Below, one piece after another: positions 5,210 through 5,600 of a DNA stretch of 5,600 nt (its first letter is position 1; the number at the start of each line of letters is the position of its first letter). The stretch is from JAUYIW01 sp043818555 (lineage in GTDB: Bacteria > Patescibacteriota > Patescibacteriia > UBA9934), in assembly GCA_043818555.1 (NCBI GenBank), contig JBDRFP010000014.1:1-5600 (forward strand), written 5' to 3'. The position numbers and the translations under genes were made by a program. The notes below the pieces were generated by a model. That model did not search any database and was not told where the DNA came from. It saw nothing but the letters and a program-made list of their open reading frames with translations.

Positions 5210-5213
5210 CTCC
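5210..5213 (-). promoter_or_regulatory. Shine-Dalgarno site of the 71-aa gene
   Basis: On the minus strand AATGGAGATCTC precedes the ATG; GGAG is five bases from it. This selects the ATG at 5204 over the upstream GTG at 5222. Confidence 0.7.
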
Positions 5214-5234
5214 ATTGGTCACGGGTGGAAGATA

Positions 5235-5263
5235 TTAATATCACTGTTTAAGCCATCAGTCAA
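5235..5263 (-). promoter_or_regulatory. Promoter of the 71-aa membrane protein gene
   Basis: On the minus strand TTGACT (5263-5258) and TATTAA (5240-5235) are separated by exactly 17 bases, matching -35 at 5 of 6 and -10 at 4 of 6. Transcription would start near 5228, about 24 bases ahead of the ATG. The -35 sequence and spacer length are identical to those of the promoter at 1177. Confidence 0.65.
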
Positions 5264-5347
5264 TTATTTGTGCTTGGTTTTTGATCCCGGGTAGAGATCG
5301 GATTTCTATTCACAGGTTTGGAATATTTTTCTTATCCACGGCTATCA

Positions 5348-5376
5348 TGGAAAAAAATGGTAAAAGTATGTATACT
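5348..5376 (+). promoter_or_regulatory. Possible promoter of the antiporter gene
   Basis: TGGAAA (5348-5353, 4 of 6 to TTGACA) and TATACT (5371-5376, 5 of 6 to TATAAT) are 17 bases apart, placing the start near 5382 with a leader of about 20 bases and no Shine-Dalgarno sequence. A second -10-like box TATAAA (5392-5397), six bases before the ATG, would instead give a leaderless message. The rest of the gap from 5264 shows no gene. Confidence 0.45.
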
Positions 5377-5403
5377 CCCGCCAAACTTAATTATAAATAA
5401 CCT

Positions 5404-5600
5404 ATGACAACTAAATTACGTTCGTGGATTTATAGCTTATCTTTCATTGGCTTGGTGGCAGGTGGCGTGGTGACAGCCTCCGGTACAGCAGTAGAGGGCG
5501 GGCATACAGCAAATATCGCCCTAACGTTTCTCTGGATCGCTGTAATTCTGATCGCAGCCAAACTTGGCGGACTGGTGGAAAAACTCGGTCAGCCGGCCGT
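5404..5600 (+). CDS. CPA2/Kef-type cation:proton antiporter, 3' partial
   Basis: Start of a polytopic membrane protein cut by the right edge; 65 codons are visible. A first hydrophobic helix (about residues 9-25) is followed by a short loop (GTAVEGGH) and a second helix (about 35-51) running into AKLGGLVEKLGQPAV. That last motif is the well-known N-terminal signature of the CPA2 monovalent cation:proton antiporter family (KefB/KefC/NapA-like: LGGLLxxxLGQPxVLGE). The protein should exchange Na+ or K+ for protons across the cytoplasmic membrane. Whether it has C-terminal TrkA-N/TrkA-C regulatory domains, which would make it Kef-like, lies outside the window. It starts at the first ATG, with an AT-rich leader and no Shine-Dalgarno sequence, and is divergent from the 71-aa membrane protein gene. 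Confidence 0.85.
   Translation, partial: MTTKLRSWIYSLSFIGLVAGGVVTASGTAVEGGHTANIALTFLWIAVILIAAKLGGLVEKLGQPA

Noticed and set aside
5307..5340. Two DnaA-box-like words, CTATTCACA (5307-5315) and TTATCCACG (5332-5340)
   Set aside because: Each has one mismatch, and they lie in an ordinary divergent promoter gap without dnaA, dnaN or an AT-rich unwinding array, so an origin is not supported.
1..5600. tRNA, rRNA, CRISPR array, transposase or IS ends
   Set aside because: No cloverleaf, regularly spaced repeats, transposase motifs or terminal inverted repeats with target duplications were seen on either strand.

Overview
The window is bacterial and looks like a small-genome lineage, probably Patescibacteria (CPR, Parcubacteria-like). 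That placement is an inference from the mix of short housekeeping genes, orphan small genes and very short intergenic gaps. There is no rRNA or lineage marker here to prove it. The standard code fits, because TGA, TAG and TAA all act as stops.

Layout, left to right. (1) 2-1174 (+): C-terminal part of an RNA-type metallo-beta-lactamase/beta-CASP nuclease, cut by the window edge. (2) 1177-1949 (+): a GC-rich insert with its own promoter, two unrecognised small genes (88 and 104 aa), an intercistronic hairpin and an intrinsic terminator. (3) 1954-2514 (-): a membrane-anchored FecR-like protein, divergent from (4) 2559-2816 (+), an 85-aa thioredoxin-fold protein with a CPHC motif. (5) 2847-3931 (-): a second self-contained unit (promoter, Shine-Dalgarno, 319-aa orphan protein, GC hairpin). 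(6) 3971-4894 (-): the GTPase Era, whose N-terminal extension is encoded by a palindromic repeat. (7) 4933-5263 (-): a third self-contained unit encoding a 71-aa two-helix membrane protein. (8) 5404-5600 (+): the start of a CPA2/Kef-type cation:proton antiporter, cut by the right edge.

The most interesting point is a two-class organisation. The ordinary genes whose starts are visible (FecR-like, thioredoxin-like, Era, antiporter) have no Shine-Dalgarno sequence, and most seem to have very short or absent leaders. The orphan genes each have a clear GGAG-type ribosome site, and each unit has a TTGAC(A/T) -35 box with a 17-base spacer, a GC-rich coding region and a GC-rich 9-10 bp hairpin at its end. 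Three such monogenic or bigenic units sit between core genes in under 5 kb, which suggests a recurring class of autonomous gene cassettes. The two small proteins of the first unit also appear to share a C-terminal beta-hairpin pattern, so they may be distant paralogues. Functions of the cassette proteins cannot be assigned from sequence alone.
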